NCBI GenBank assembly: GCA_949825045.1
Contig: OX463829.1
Span: 28,955,715 to 29,019,714 of the forward strand
Source: Argyresthia goedartella
Taxonomy: Eukaryota; Arthropoda; Insecta; Lepidoptera; Argyresthiidae
Direction of reading: 5' to 3'
Length of the DNA stretch: 64,000 nt
The notes under the pieces were generated by a model, which was given only the letters and a program-made list of their open reading frames with translations, did no database searches and was not told the DNA's origin. The position numbers and the translations under genes were made by a program. Below, piece after piece: positions 1 through 9,699 of this stretch; the first letter of the stretch is position 1; each line of letters opens with the position of its first letter.

Positions 1-1205
1 CTGTAAAAATGCAATCCTTTGTACCTAGTAAGTATCCCACGCTCGAGCTCGATCGATGGACCTTCAAATCTCATTTCAGGCAAGGTTATGTTGTCAATCT
101 ATCTTGACGTCACAATTATAAATCGGTTGAGATAGGACTTTCGTGATATTATCAAAGTTATTTTTATTATATTTGCTGTTTCACAGCATACTCACATCTG
201 CAGGATCTTTACGCATATCTATCGAGGTATCAAGCCTCGTAGACCAGGTAGATAATATTCTGATGATCTGCCCTTTGCTCATTATTTCGGCTGTTGACAA
301 TGATAGCTATCAGCTACCAATCCATTTAAGTTTATATCAATTCAATATCTCATGTTTGTTTACACCAGTTACGACGCACTTACTATAATTTATGATTAAT
401 ATTAACTTATCATTGAATTCCTTCAACTATAACTATTTAAAGAAGCTGTTTGCGTCATTAAAAATATGAGTGTGTACGTGCTTCTATAAATGTTGATATT
501 AAATACTGTGTTTTGATGATGAAATCATATACCTACTTAGATTACCTTTGTCAAAATATCAACCTATGTAGACTTTTTGACTTGAAGTACTGTGAATACA
601 AATAAATGCATGCCTAATATCACCGTTCATTAAGATTTGAAATTATCTATCTTTTCACCTAAAACCACCTGCCAAAGATTCCAAGTACTTTCACGACTTA
701 TTCATTATTGTACTTCTTATCTAGAAACACATGGTATTCTCATAGTATAAAGTATTCTGACCTAATAGACCTTTCTGTTTACAAAAGATCATTTACAAAC
801 TCGTTAAGTCAAGTCGTATCAGTTTGTTTTGAGATTTTTTAGTGTGTAGTCGGGTTTTATTGTTTTTTAATTACGTCATTTATTTCCTGATATTTTTAGT
901 TCTAAATTACGAAAAATCTGTATAGTTTAAAACTAATGTTTATTATTATTCATAGCTCGTACAATATTAGTAAATATGTCCGTACTCGCCTTTTGTAGCC
1001 CTTTATTTTGATTCCCCACTCGAGGGTCTTGAAAAAAGTTTTTTTAGCTCGCACATTAAAGAGCAAAAAAATGCAATTTTTATTTTTCTTGAATAAATAA
1101 ATTGCGCCATAAAAACAAATCTAATTACGTATAATTTATCAAAATCTGTTGAGCCATTGAGTAGTTACGAGAGGGGACACAGAACCGACTACTTGCATAC
1201 ATACA

Positions 1206-1958
1206 TATATATGTTACGGCTAAAGCTAGGTGTGAAACTAAACTTAAGTTTAGCCGGCTAGTCTTAAGATTAATTTCGAGCCTTGGCTAATGTCCGAAGT
1301 GATGTTCGTTTGTGATCACGGATGCCATCTTTAATCGGCTAGACTGCACATTAGCCGATTGGACATTGGTTTGCTAATGTTGAAAACGAAGTATTCGTGC
1401 GACTGCGGGGAGCGGGGCGGGGTAATTTTATTCAGATGAGAAAGCTATTTCTAATATCAGGGCAAAACACTGCGGTAGCTTAGGTGAAGGGTAAAGGGGG
1501 TGAGCGAAGCGAAGCCCCCTTTATCCTTCGTGTTAGGTTAAACATGTAAGAACATAAAGAAGAGAAGTATTTTTTGTTGTTCTTACATGTTTAACCTAAC
1601 ACGAAGGATAAAGGGGGCTTCGCTTCGCTCACTCCCTTTATCCTTCACCTAAGCTACCGCAGTGTTTACGGCTACCGAATCATTATCATCACTTATTCCA
1701 GATTAAGACGGTAATTTTTCAACATTAGCCTAGGTATACTGAAAAATAAACTTTATTCGGCTAATGTCAACCATATTTTCTCACCCATCTTTAGCCTCAA
1801 CAGCGTCGAAGCTAAACTGCAGTTTAGCCGACTATTGTTGAAATCATTTATCGCAATGAACATTATTTCGGACATTAGCCGAGGCTCGAAATTAATCTTA
1901 AGACTAGCTGGCTAAACTTAAGTTTATCTTCACACCTAGCTTTAGCCGTAACATATAC
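1206..1958. mobile_element. Foldback/MITE-like element with ~90-bp inverted ends
   Basis: The ends carry GTTACGGCTAAAGCTAGG at 1213 and its reverse complement finishing near 1952. The match continues inward for about 90 bases with few mismatches (to roughly 1303 and from roughly 1862). The interior holds a second, tighter palindrome (1468-1664) of the core-A family. No open frame of note lies inside, so it must have been moved by enzymes supplied elsewhere. The target duplication is unclear because the flanks are AT-alternating. Confidence 0.8.
1468..1664. repeat. Near-perfect 86-bp-arm hairpin, core-A family (copy 1)
   Basis: The left arm 1468-1553 and right arm 1577-1664 are reverse complements with about two mismatches, separated by a 23-base loop. 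Both arms contain the core-A module (CACTGCGGTAGCTTAGG, GAGCGAAGCGAAGCCCCC, CCTTCGTGTTAGGTT). In every other copy here the module occurs once; only this copy has it as a head-to-head pair. The arms are much less diverged than the outer element or the surrounding 3.5-kb repeat, so this duplication is probably the youngest event in the nest. Confidence 0.85.
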
Positions 1959-3525
1959 ATGCAGATCTAACACGTAACCCTCCTCTTTTCCGCTTCGCTG
2001 CAGTCGAGTAACAAAACTAGCCAAAGAAGCAACGGCGAACAAGAAACATAATGTATGTTTCGGAGAACAAATACCGACACGTCCGTTGTAAGACTTGAAT
2101 GTTCAAAACCTCGTAAAGTGAATAACTAAAGCAACAAATAAGGCAAACGAACTATTGAGGACAGTGGGTGATTGATAAAATTACGACACATTGTAAACCA
2201 AATTGCTACAACTGTGAGTTTGGCACGTAATATGTGGCGTTCGTGCCGTGGAGTATCTGTGGATAGGTGGCACGTTACGTCATCGGTGAAATTCACGTGT
2301 GATTAAATAAGAGGTTGTTAATAAACTCTTTGTAAATAGACAGGTTGAGAAGGTCAGAATAGCATACGTTTCTAGACAAGAAGTACAATAATGAACTTAT
2401 AGGAATACTGAATGAACGGTGTATATAAGCAGAGGGAACCAAAACTAAGAATGAAAGACGACAAAAAAGTAGTGAAGTCGTGAAAGTTTTAGGTTTATAG
2501 ATAGCTCATTTCAAATATTAATGAACGGTGATATTTGGCCCGCATAAAAATGTAAATTCAACTAATTTATTCATGGTACTTCAAGTCAAAACGTCTTCAT
2601 AAGGTTGATATTTTAAGAAAATTTTAGTTTAAATATCTAAGTAGGCATATTATTTCATCATCAAAACCCAAGATTTAATATCAACATATATAGAAGCATA
2701 TACCTATTCATATTTTTGAATTCAATGATAAGTTAATGTTATTCATAAATTATGTAAGTGCGTCGTAACTGGTGTAAACAATTATGTAAGATATTGAATT
2801 GATACAGACTTGGAATTGATACAGAATGGATTGGCAGCTGATAGCTATCATTGTCAAAATGCCGAAATAATGAGCAAAGGGCAGATCATCAGAATATTAG
2901 TTTCTAGAAAAAAGACTACTGTGTTGTGTGTTCGGGATACCTGATTTATTTATAACCATGACATCTATATACCTATTTATACATGGTTGTCCTACGATCC
3001 TTGCTATAATTTCAGACGTGAATTCTTACTCTTTAATTTACGGTCTTCTTTCGATATTCATAAACTTTAAACTTTGACTCAAAAAGAAGGAGGTCTACAC
3101 TCAGCAGAGGGAGGAAACAAGCTTTGATAAAACCCTGACCAGCCGCCAGAAGACGACTTATTAAAATCGTGTGGAAGATTTCCTACACTTGACTTAAAAA
3201 CTTCATTGCACAAAACAAAAGATGACACATAAAATGGAAAACACGTATATAAAGGCAAATGATCTTTATTGAATTAGCACAGAAGGGATAATTTGGAACA
3301 AAGTGAGGAGGCTTGATACCGCGATGGCAGTAAAGATCCTGCCGATGTGAGTATGCTGTGAGACAGCAAATAGAATATAAATAACTTTGATAATATCACG
3401 AAAGTCCTATCTCAACCGATTTATAATTGTGACGTCAACATAGATTGACATCATAACCTTGCCTAAAATGAGATTTGAAGGTCCATCGATCGAGCGTGGG
3501 ATAATAGAAAGGATGGTATTTTAAC

Positions 3526-4283
3526 CTTAACAGAATAATTACCTTTTATGGACCATTAGTGGTCGGTAGGTATTATTTATTCGGCTGAAATGCCGTTTTA
3601 GCAAGACAGGTATATAATTATGGGAAAGCCTTCACAATATTGAGTACCTATGATCACCGACGACAGCTCAATCAAGTACAAATAGCATTGTAGCATTCTG
3701 TGCATCTGGCCATCACTATCTAAGACACAAATGCGACAATTTGTATGCCAACGGTTAGGGACATAACTGTCCGTTCAAGGTTGGACCATGCCAAATTATA
3801 ATCTTAGCGTTAGACATAAGCTATGGATAATACACCTTAGCTTTGAACCATACAGATTTTTCGTAATTTTCACTAAAAATCAGGAAATAAATGACATAAT
3901 TAAAAAACCCGGTAGCGGGACACAGAGGTACACAAGCTAATACTTGAGATTCGTTAAAATTAATATAGTGCAGGCGGGAGTAATTAAATCTAATATAGTG
4001 GGTCCCGCTTGCATTTAAATTTAATTTAATTTAACACAGTACTATAATAATTTTATGGAATCTCAATATTTAATTAAACCTTCAGTTTTTAGTGTGCCAC
4101 AGTCGGGAATTTATATTATTTCTTATCATCATTATCGTCATTTATACCATTGTAGGCTTCTCCCATCGGGTTCAAGTATCATGTTGTTATAGACATATGT
4201 TTTCTTTCCTTTCTCAAAATAGCTTTAATATTGTAGCGGGTTTATAAGTACCTACAGGGCATGCAACCTATGATAGGATAAAC
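3526..4283. other. No gene seen; AT-rich repeat debris
   Basis: No convincing frame. It contains the block at 3846-3912 that matches 836-930 in reverse complement. Near 3965-4015 it contains the imperfect repeat of TAATATAGTG with CGGGA / TCCCG words. Confidence 0.5.
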
Positions 4284-4857
4284 ATGTCTTTGAACCACCT
4301 GCTAAGTATGACTAATAGCCATTTGTATATTATATGTACATTTTCCAAACTTAGCGACAGCTGTAATGTTAACCTAAGAAATAATCACAGACTATGTGCG
4401 CCCCGTTTTAGACTCGCGAAGGTTAGCAATTCTTTCAAGGGTCAGTGCATTCTCTACTACAATAAGATACCTCTGGAGATTTTGAAATTGCCATTTGAGC
4501 AATTTAAAAAGCATGTTAAAGCGACTTTATCGAAAAAGGGATATTACAATGTTCAAGATTACTTAAATGACAGGACTGTATGGGGTTAATCTGGCTCAAC
4601 ACAGACCTTGCTGTTAATAATTTTGTAATTATTTATTCCTGCTTATTAATCATAACAATTAAATTTTTCATATTTGTATTAGTTAAGCACAACCTATTTT
4701 TAAAAGAGATCTATAAATAAATCTGTGGGAGTTTCTACGCCCTTCTTCTCCCACAGTGGTCCAATGTAGAGAAGAGGCAAAAAATGACGTTTGCTAAGTA
4801 TATGTAAATATCTACAGTAATAAAGTACTTTGACTATTGACTATTGACTATATCTAT
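4284..4857 (+). pseudogene. LINE-2 3' end: C-terminal reverse-transcriptase tail, 3'UTR, TTGACTA tail
   Basis: The frame 4284-4589 encodes 101 residues matching the extreme C-terminus of a non-LTR retrotransposon polyprotein (FRLAKVSNSFKGQ, FYYNKIP-like, FEQFKKHVKATL). It ends at TAA 4587-4589. A 3'UTR of about 260 bases follows, with AGAGATCTATAAATAAATC, then AATAAAGTACTTTGACTATTGACTATTGACTA at the end, a short tandem tail of the kind left by target-primed reverse transcription. The same C-terminus and 3'UTR recur at 60787-61172, partly at 59848-60114, and at 19142-20010. The catalytic domains are missing, so this is a 5'-truncated, inactive copy. Confidence 0.8.
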
Positions 4858-5187
4858 GAATAGACACCGACATTCTTAAAACACGTAATAAAATATATTT
4901 CATAGAAAAACATGACATCGCAAGACACCAATGTCAGCATTACATATTGTATAACCCTGATTGCATGCGCCAGGTTTACCTTGAATAAGACGTATTCTCA
5001 TATAATGTTTATGAAATCTCGTATTCGACGAATCGAACATTGACGCTACGCCGCCGAAGCTTGATTTACTTTGTTCAACTGTCTTTGAAATAAAGCGTTC
5101 GTAAGCATCTACTTAAATTGTAAAAAAGTAAAGGCCCATTATTAATTTCATTCCTATTAAGTCTTTTCGGCAAATAAACTAGAAATA

Positions 5188-5700
5188 GAAATAGAAATAG
5201 AAATATATTTATTTGACAAATAAACACAAGGATATACAGAAAGAAAAAGAAACCATAGTACAGTTCGGGGTTGAGGTTTTTAGATGCCAAAATGGTTTGA
5301 GCTCAGCATGTGTTACGTGTAGCAGTGAGCTGCACGTAACGCTGGTTTTCAGCTCACACCATTTCCTAAAACTAGAAACTTAAAACTAAACTTATAAGCT
5401 GAGTAAAAGTAAATACGCAGAAAGAGCTCAAGCATAATTATGCACCAGTGTCAAAATGCAACAACAAGAAACGATCGGAAATTAAAATAAAATAATATAA
5501 ATAAAGCCAATCATATGTTAAAAAACAGACATACAAACAATCCAATCATACAGTCATATGTTAAATGTTGGGGTAAGTGAGTAGTGTAGCTTAAGTAGTG
5601 GAAATATGTGAGACTGCGAGAGAGTGAGAGTTTGGGTAGACCTATTATGTATATATGTATACCTATGTAGAGGTATTTGGTGAAGTCAACTGTGCTCTGT
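5188..5700 (-). mobile_element. Probable LINE/retroposon 3' end with (TTTCTA)n tail
   Basis: Read on the minus strand, the sequence runs to AATAAATATATTTC and then four hexamer repeats TTTCTA (plus-strand GAAATA, 5188-5212). This arrangement of a poly(A)-signal-like AATAAA followed by a short hexamer tail is typical of a non-LTR 3' end. No protein remnant was recognised upstream of it. It could be the 3'UTR of the large LINE that ends its ORF at 6073, but inverted-repeat flanks at 5830-5915 argue that the LINE stops earlier, so I treat it as separate. Confidence 0.4.
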
Positions 5701-6072
5701 CCTATAGTATGGTTTTTGTGCTGCTAACAAATGTGCCTTGAGCTTGTGTCTGAAGGAGCTAATTGATACTAATACTAATTGAACTATAATACTAATTGAA
5801 CTATATATAAGTTTTTCACCGATATAAGCGTGCACTTACTCAGCCTTTAATTGAGCACTCACGGTGATTTGAACTGATGAAAATGGACTGATGAAACTGG
5901 ACTGACGACAAAAATATTTCTCCACTCTCTGGCGTCAAATAACTGGCTTTCATTTCTTGATCGACGGGGCTGCGAGAAGACGTGGGTTTGTCAATTGTCA
6001 ATTGTAAGACGGGCTGGTTTCCGCAACTCGACGACGAAAGCGCCTATTTTGCGTGTGGGTGGGAATGCGACA

Positions 6073-9000
6073 TCATTCGAGCCAACCCAACTCCTCCAGG
6101 AACGCCAGTAGGCCCTTTACGTTACCGACTATCCTTGGAAGGTCCCTCGATTGACCGAGGTGTTTAGCCCTGTAGTCCGCTACTCCTGTGCACTCCATGA
6201 GGACGTGTGCAGCCGTTTCTTCTGCCTCCAAGCAGGCTCTGCAAAGGGGGCTGTCGGTAACACCTAGGACATATAGATGTTTATTAAAGAAACCATGGCC
6301 AGTAAGTGCTGCAGTTACCAGTCGCATGCGCGGCCTACTAAGTCGAAGCAAGGTCTTAGCCAGCCTAGCGCTAGGGGACGGCAAGGCCAGCTTAGCCTGC
6401 CTGCACTCCTCATGGTTTGTCCAAAGAGTGGCATGATCATTCCTGGTCGACTCTCTCAGAAATGAGCGTACCATCTTGAAGGGAAGAGGGATGATAGGTT
6501 CGGGACCATACGCTGTCAAGCTAGATCCTTTACGCGCCAACTCATCCGCTGCATCGTTTCCTCTTGATCCGCTGTGTCCTTTTATCCATTGAAGGATTAC
6601 GCGGTTATGTTGACATACCTCCATTAGTCGTTTGTGACACTCGTAGATTAGCCCTGAGTTAATAGTGTTGCTTTTTAGGGCTTGTAGGACGGCCATGCTA
6701 TCCGAGAGTATTCGAATGGAGGAATCTCTTACCTTTCTCGATGCTATGGCATTAGCGGCCGAGATGATGCCCATGCATTCAGCTTGAAAGACAGTATTAT
6801 GGGCACCCAGTGGAATGGCTATCTTGATGTTTAGGTCCTCCGAGAAGGTGCCTGAACCAGTGCCTGCTTCAGTTTTTGAACCATCGGTAAAAATTCTGAG
6901 CTCTTTAACGTCGAGCCCCTCAACCCGATGGTCTTCATGTAACTGTATATTGTATTTTTTGTCAAAAACAAATTGTTTAGGGATTCTGTCACTGCAAGCC
7001 ATAGAGATGGGAAATTTTTTGTAAACTTCCCCTAGGATGGCGGTGTGTGAGGTCCTGTTTTTCCTCCAAAGTCCTAAGGTGTTGAGTCTCACCGCAGATG
7101 ACGCGGCCTCCTGCTTAATATACAGCTGGAGTGGCGGAAGACACAGCATGGCCTCCATTGCTGCTGTTGGAGTAGTTCTCATACTACCTGTGATAGCCAT
7201 GCAGGCCAGCCTTTGGAAGCTTTGGAGTTTGCTTACCATTGTGGTTAGTTTGGTCCTGGTCCACCACACCACAGCTCCGTAGCAGACAAGAGGACGGATC
7301 ACCGTTACGTACAGCCAAAGAATGATGTTGGGAGAAAGTCCCCACTTTTTCCCCACCATTCTCCGACACTGCCAGAAAGCAATACTCGCCTTCTTTAGTT
7401 TGTTGTCGATGTGGCTACTCCAGTTGAGCTTGCTGTCCAAGGTTATGCCCAGGTACTTCACCTCAGTTGCTAGCTGGAGTTCCGTTCCAAAGAGCTTAGG
7501 TAGGGTATACCTACCAAGAGCCCTATTGTTAGTGAACATGACCATTTCCGTTTTTGTTGGGTTAACCGCCAGGTCATATTCTAAACACCAGCGCTCCACG
7601 ATGCGAAGAGCTGTTTGTTTAAGGTTGCATACTGTGCTCGCAAATTTACCTGTGATGAGGATTACCAAATCGTCGGCGTATCCTACGGTGTAGTATCCAT
7701 TAGCGTTAAGCTTGGTAATCAGGTCGTTAATGACCAGATTCCACAGAAGCGGGGAGAGCACTCCTCCCTGCGGGCATCCCCGCACTACCTCCGCCGACAG
7801 GGACTCTCCAGCTAGACGCACGATACGTTTGTTAAGCATGTTTGTGACCCAGTTGTTTACAGCTGTTGACATCCCATGCCTTGTTAGAGATGCACTTATA
7901 CTGCTATGCTGCGTCTTGTCAAAGGCACCTTCTATATCAATAAAAGTTCCAAGACAGATGCATTTGTTATGAATCGCCTCTTCAATTGTGGATACAACTG
8001 CATGGAGAGCCGATTCAGTAGACTTACCCAAACTATATGCATGCTGATTCTTGTTTAAGGGTATATGTTTTAACGCTCCATCTCTCAGGTGTCTCTCGCA
8101 CAAACGTTCGAGAGTCTTAAGCAAGAACGAGGTGAGACTAATCGGCCTGAAAGATTTAGCGTTAGTGTAGTCGCTCCTTCCTGGCTTCGGTATGAAAATT
8201 ACGTTTACTACTCTCCACCTTTTGGGAACGTATCCGAATCTAAGACATGCTTTCATGATTCGGACCATTATATTGATGACGGGTTCCCCACCCCACTGTA
8301 GAAGTGCTGGGAAGATTCCATCTGGTCCTGCTGATTTAAAAGGTTTAAAGCTATTAATGGCCCATCTCACCTTGTCAGCAGTGATAATATTATTAGTTAT
8401 GTCTAAGTGGTCGACAGCTTCATGGTGAACCTCTTCCGGCCACACAATCTCTTGAATAGTTCTACTTCCGGGAAAGTGAGTTTCCAACAAGGGACTGTGT
8501 GTTTCTGTGGTGGAAGAGGTATATGTTCCATCGGGTTTTTTAAGCGACCCTAGCCTGGAGTTGCCTTGTTGAGCTAGTATTTGCCTTACCCGATTTGCTT
8601 GATCAACGGTTTCAATGTCGCTGCAGAATTTCCTCCATGAGTTGCTGCTTTTGAACCGTAGTCGTTTCTTGTACTTGGATTTGGCATCTTTATAGTTGTC
8701 CCAATCCTCATCAGCACTGGTGTTCATCGCCCTGTTTAGCAGTCTTCTGATCTTAGCACGCATCCTATCTAGATCAGGACCCCACCAAGGCTGCCCCTTG
8801 ATGTTGGTTGGCGCTGGTGTGCTAAGCGGGCAAGATGAATGGTAGCAGTCTATTGAAGTATTAGTAAAATCTGTTACCTGTTGTTCGATTTGTTCGGGTC
8901 CCTCCGGATCTGGTAGAGTCTCAGCCCAAGCAAGTCTTTCACCTAGGATAGCTCTGTACCTGGTTCTGTCAGTCTTGCGTGGGTTTCTCTTAGGGACAGT

Positions 9001-9699
9001 TGGGGAGAACGCTGCGTTGATCTCGAAGCGTATCCATCGATGATCAGAGCATGACGCCTCGTTGGACACATGCCAGCCCCCAACGTCATCGGATATGTCC
9101 GCCGTTGCCAGGGTAATATCAACGACAGTTCTGCTCCGCTTGGTAACAAAAGTTGGTTCAGAACCTATGTTAAGCACATTAAGGTTTGTAGTAAATAGGT
9201 ATTCAACAAGTGTCTTACCTCTGCTGTTCATATCTGGCATGCCCCACAGTGGGTGATGCGCGTTCGAGTCGGCCCCAACGATGAGCTGGAGGCCCGACTT
9301 CTCGCAGTGGTCCACCAGCCGGCACAGGTCGTGTGGAGGCGGGTTGTCCTCCGCAGGCATGTAGGCGGAGGCCACCACGAGTTCGCGGCACCTATCTGTG
9401 TCGGGCAGTTGCAGCCTTATGGCACACAGGTCCCTGGAACAGAACTCTGTTAATGGCTGTGCTGGGATGTTGTTAGTAGTTATGATGCACGTTCTAGGGT
9501 TATCGTGATCAGTTGTACCGAAAAGCTTACCTCTCAAATTGGCGAGCCCTCGAATGCTACCGCGGTTGATCCACGGCTCCTGGATCAGAGCCACGGCAGT
9601 GCTGTTTGCCCCCAACCAGCGTCTTAACTGGGCCGTTGCAGTTTGGCTGTGTTGGAGGTTGGCTTGGAGGATTTTACAATCGCGGGAGAGGGACGCCAT
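6073..9699 (-). CDS. LINE ORF2: endonuclease / reverse transcriptase / RNase H polyprotein, 1208 aa
   Basis: This is the replication enzyme of a non-LTR retrotransposon: it nicks the target DNA and copies the element RNA from the nick. Residues about 8-228 form an APE-type endonuclease (QANLQHS at 12-18, QEPW at 40-43, GADSNAHHPLWG at 142-153, SDHRW at 218-222). Residues about 440-760 form the reverse transcriptase (SAGPDGI at 456; FIDIEGAFD at 587-594 with D589; GCPQGGVLSP at 641; YADD at 674-677; YLGITLD at 749). RNase H lies at about 934-1056 with acidic residues D939, E974, D1000 and D1049, and H1042 in the GHSG motif. A C-terminal CX2C...HX4C knuckle (CRAC...AAHVLMEC) follows. The start ATG is at 9697-9699, inside the end of ORF1. 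The frame is full length for the family and lacks stops, so the copy may be young or active. Confidence 0.93.
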   Translation of the reverse strand: MASLSRDCKILQANLQHSQTATAQLRRWLGANSTAVALIQEPWINRGSIRGLANLRGKLFGTTDHDNPRTCIITTNNIPAQPLTEFCSRDLCAIRLQLPDTDRCRELVVASAYMPAEDNPPPHDLCRLVDHCEKSGLQLIVGADSNAHHPLWGMPDMNSRGKTLVEYLFTTNLNVLNIGSEPTFVTKRSRTVVDITLATADISDDVGGWHVSNEASCSDHRWIRFEINAAFSPTVPKRNPRKTDRTRYRAILGERLAWAETLPDPEGPEQIEQQVTDFTNTSIDCYHSSCPLSTPAPTNIKGQPWWGPDLDRMRAKIRRLLNRAMNTSADEDWDNYKDAKSKYKKRLRFKSSNSWRKFCSDIETVDQANRVRQILAQQGNSRLGSLKKPDGTYTSSTTETHSPLLETHFPGSRTIQEIVWPEEVHHEAVDHLDITNNIITADKVRWAINSFKPFKSAGPDGIFPALLQWGGEPVINIMVRIMKACLRFGYVPKRWRVVNVIFIPKPGRSDYTNAKSFRPISLTSFLLKTLERLCERHLRDGALKHIPLNKNQHAYSLGKSTESALHAVVSTIEEAIHNKCICLGTFIDIEGAFDKTQHSSISASLTRHGMSTAVNNWVTNMLNKRIVRLAGESLSAEVVRGCPQGGVLSPLLWNLVINDLITKLNANGYYTVGYADDLVILITGKFASTVCNLKQTALRIVERWCLEYDLAVNPTKTEMVMFTNNRALGRYTLPKLFGTELQLATEVKYLGITLDSKLNWSSHIDNKLKKASIAFWQCRRMVGKKWGLSPNIILWLYVTVIRPLVCYGAVVWWTRTKLTTMVSKLQSFQRLACMAITGSMRTTPTAAMEAMLCLPPLQLYIKQEAASSAVRLNTLGLWRKNRTSHTAILGEVYKKFPISMACSDRIPKQFVFDKKYNIQLHEDHRVEGLDVKELRIFTDGSKTEAGTGSGTFSEDLNIKIAIPLGAHNTVFQAECMGIISAANAIASRKVRDSSIRILSDSMAVLQALKSNTINSGLIYECHKRLMEVCQHNRVILQWIKGHSGSRGNDAADELARKGSSLTAYGPEPIIPLPFKMVRSFLRESTRNDHATLWTNHEECRQAKLALPSPSARLAKTLLRLSRPRMRLVTAALTGHGFFNKHLYVLGVTDSPLCRACLEAEETAAHVLMECTGVADYRAKHLGQSRDLPRIVGNVKGLLAFLEELGWLE

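Larger units (their letters stand above)
1..3525. repeat. Large imperfect inverted repeat running off the left edge
   Basis: The DNA from position 1 to about 800 reappears in reverse complement at about 2310 to 3525. Matching blocks include ATCCCACGCTCGA near 36 against 3493, the segment around 184-230 against 3310-3370, 260-420 against 2725-2890, 480-640 against 2515-2700, and 640-800 against 2310-2510. The right arm carries about 400 extra bases (roughly 2901-3307) absent from the left arm. The arms are diverged by many substitutions, so this is not a recent duplication. The left arm still matches at position 1, so its true end lies outside the window. The spacer (about 800-2310) holds a separate foldback element. 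A short block at 836-930 also matches 3846-3912 in reverse complement. No coding content was recognised. Confidence 0.85.

Noticed and set aside
7322..7693. Plus-strand frames within 6073-10978
   Set aside because: Antisense shadows of the LINE ORFs.
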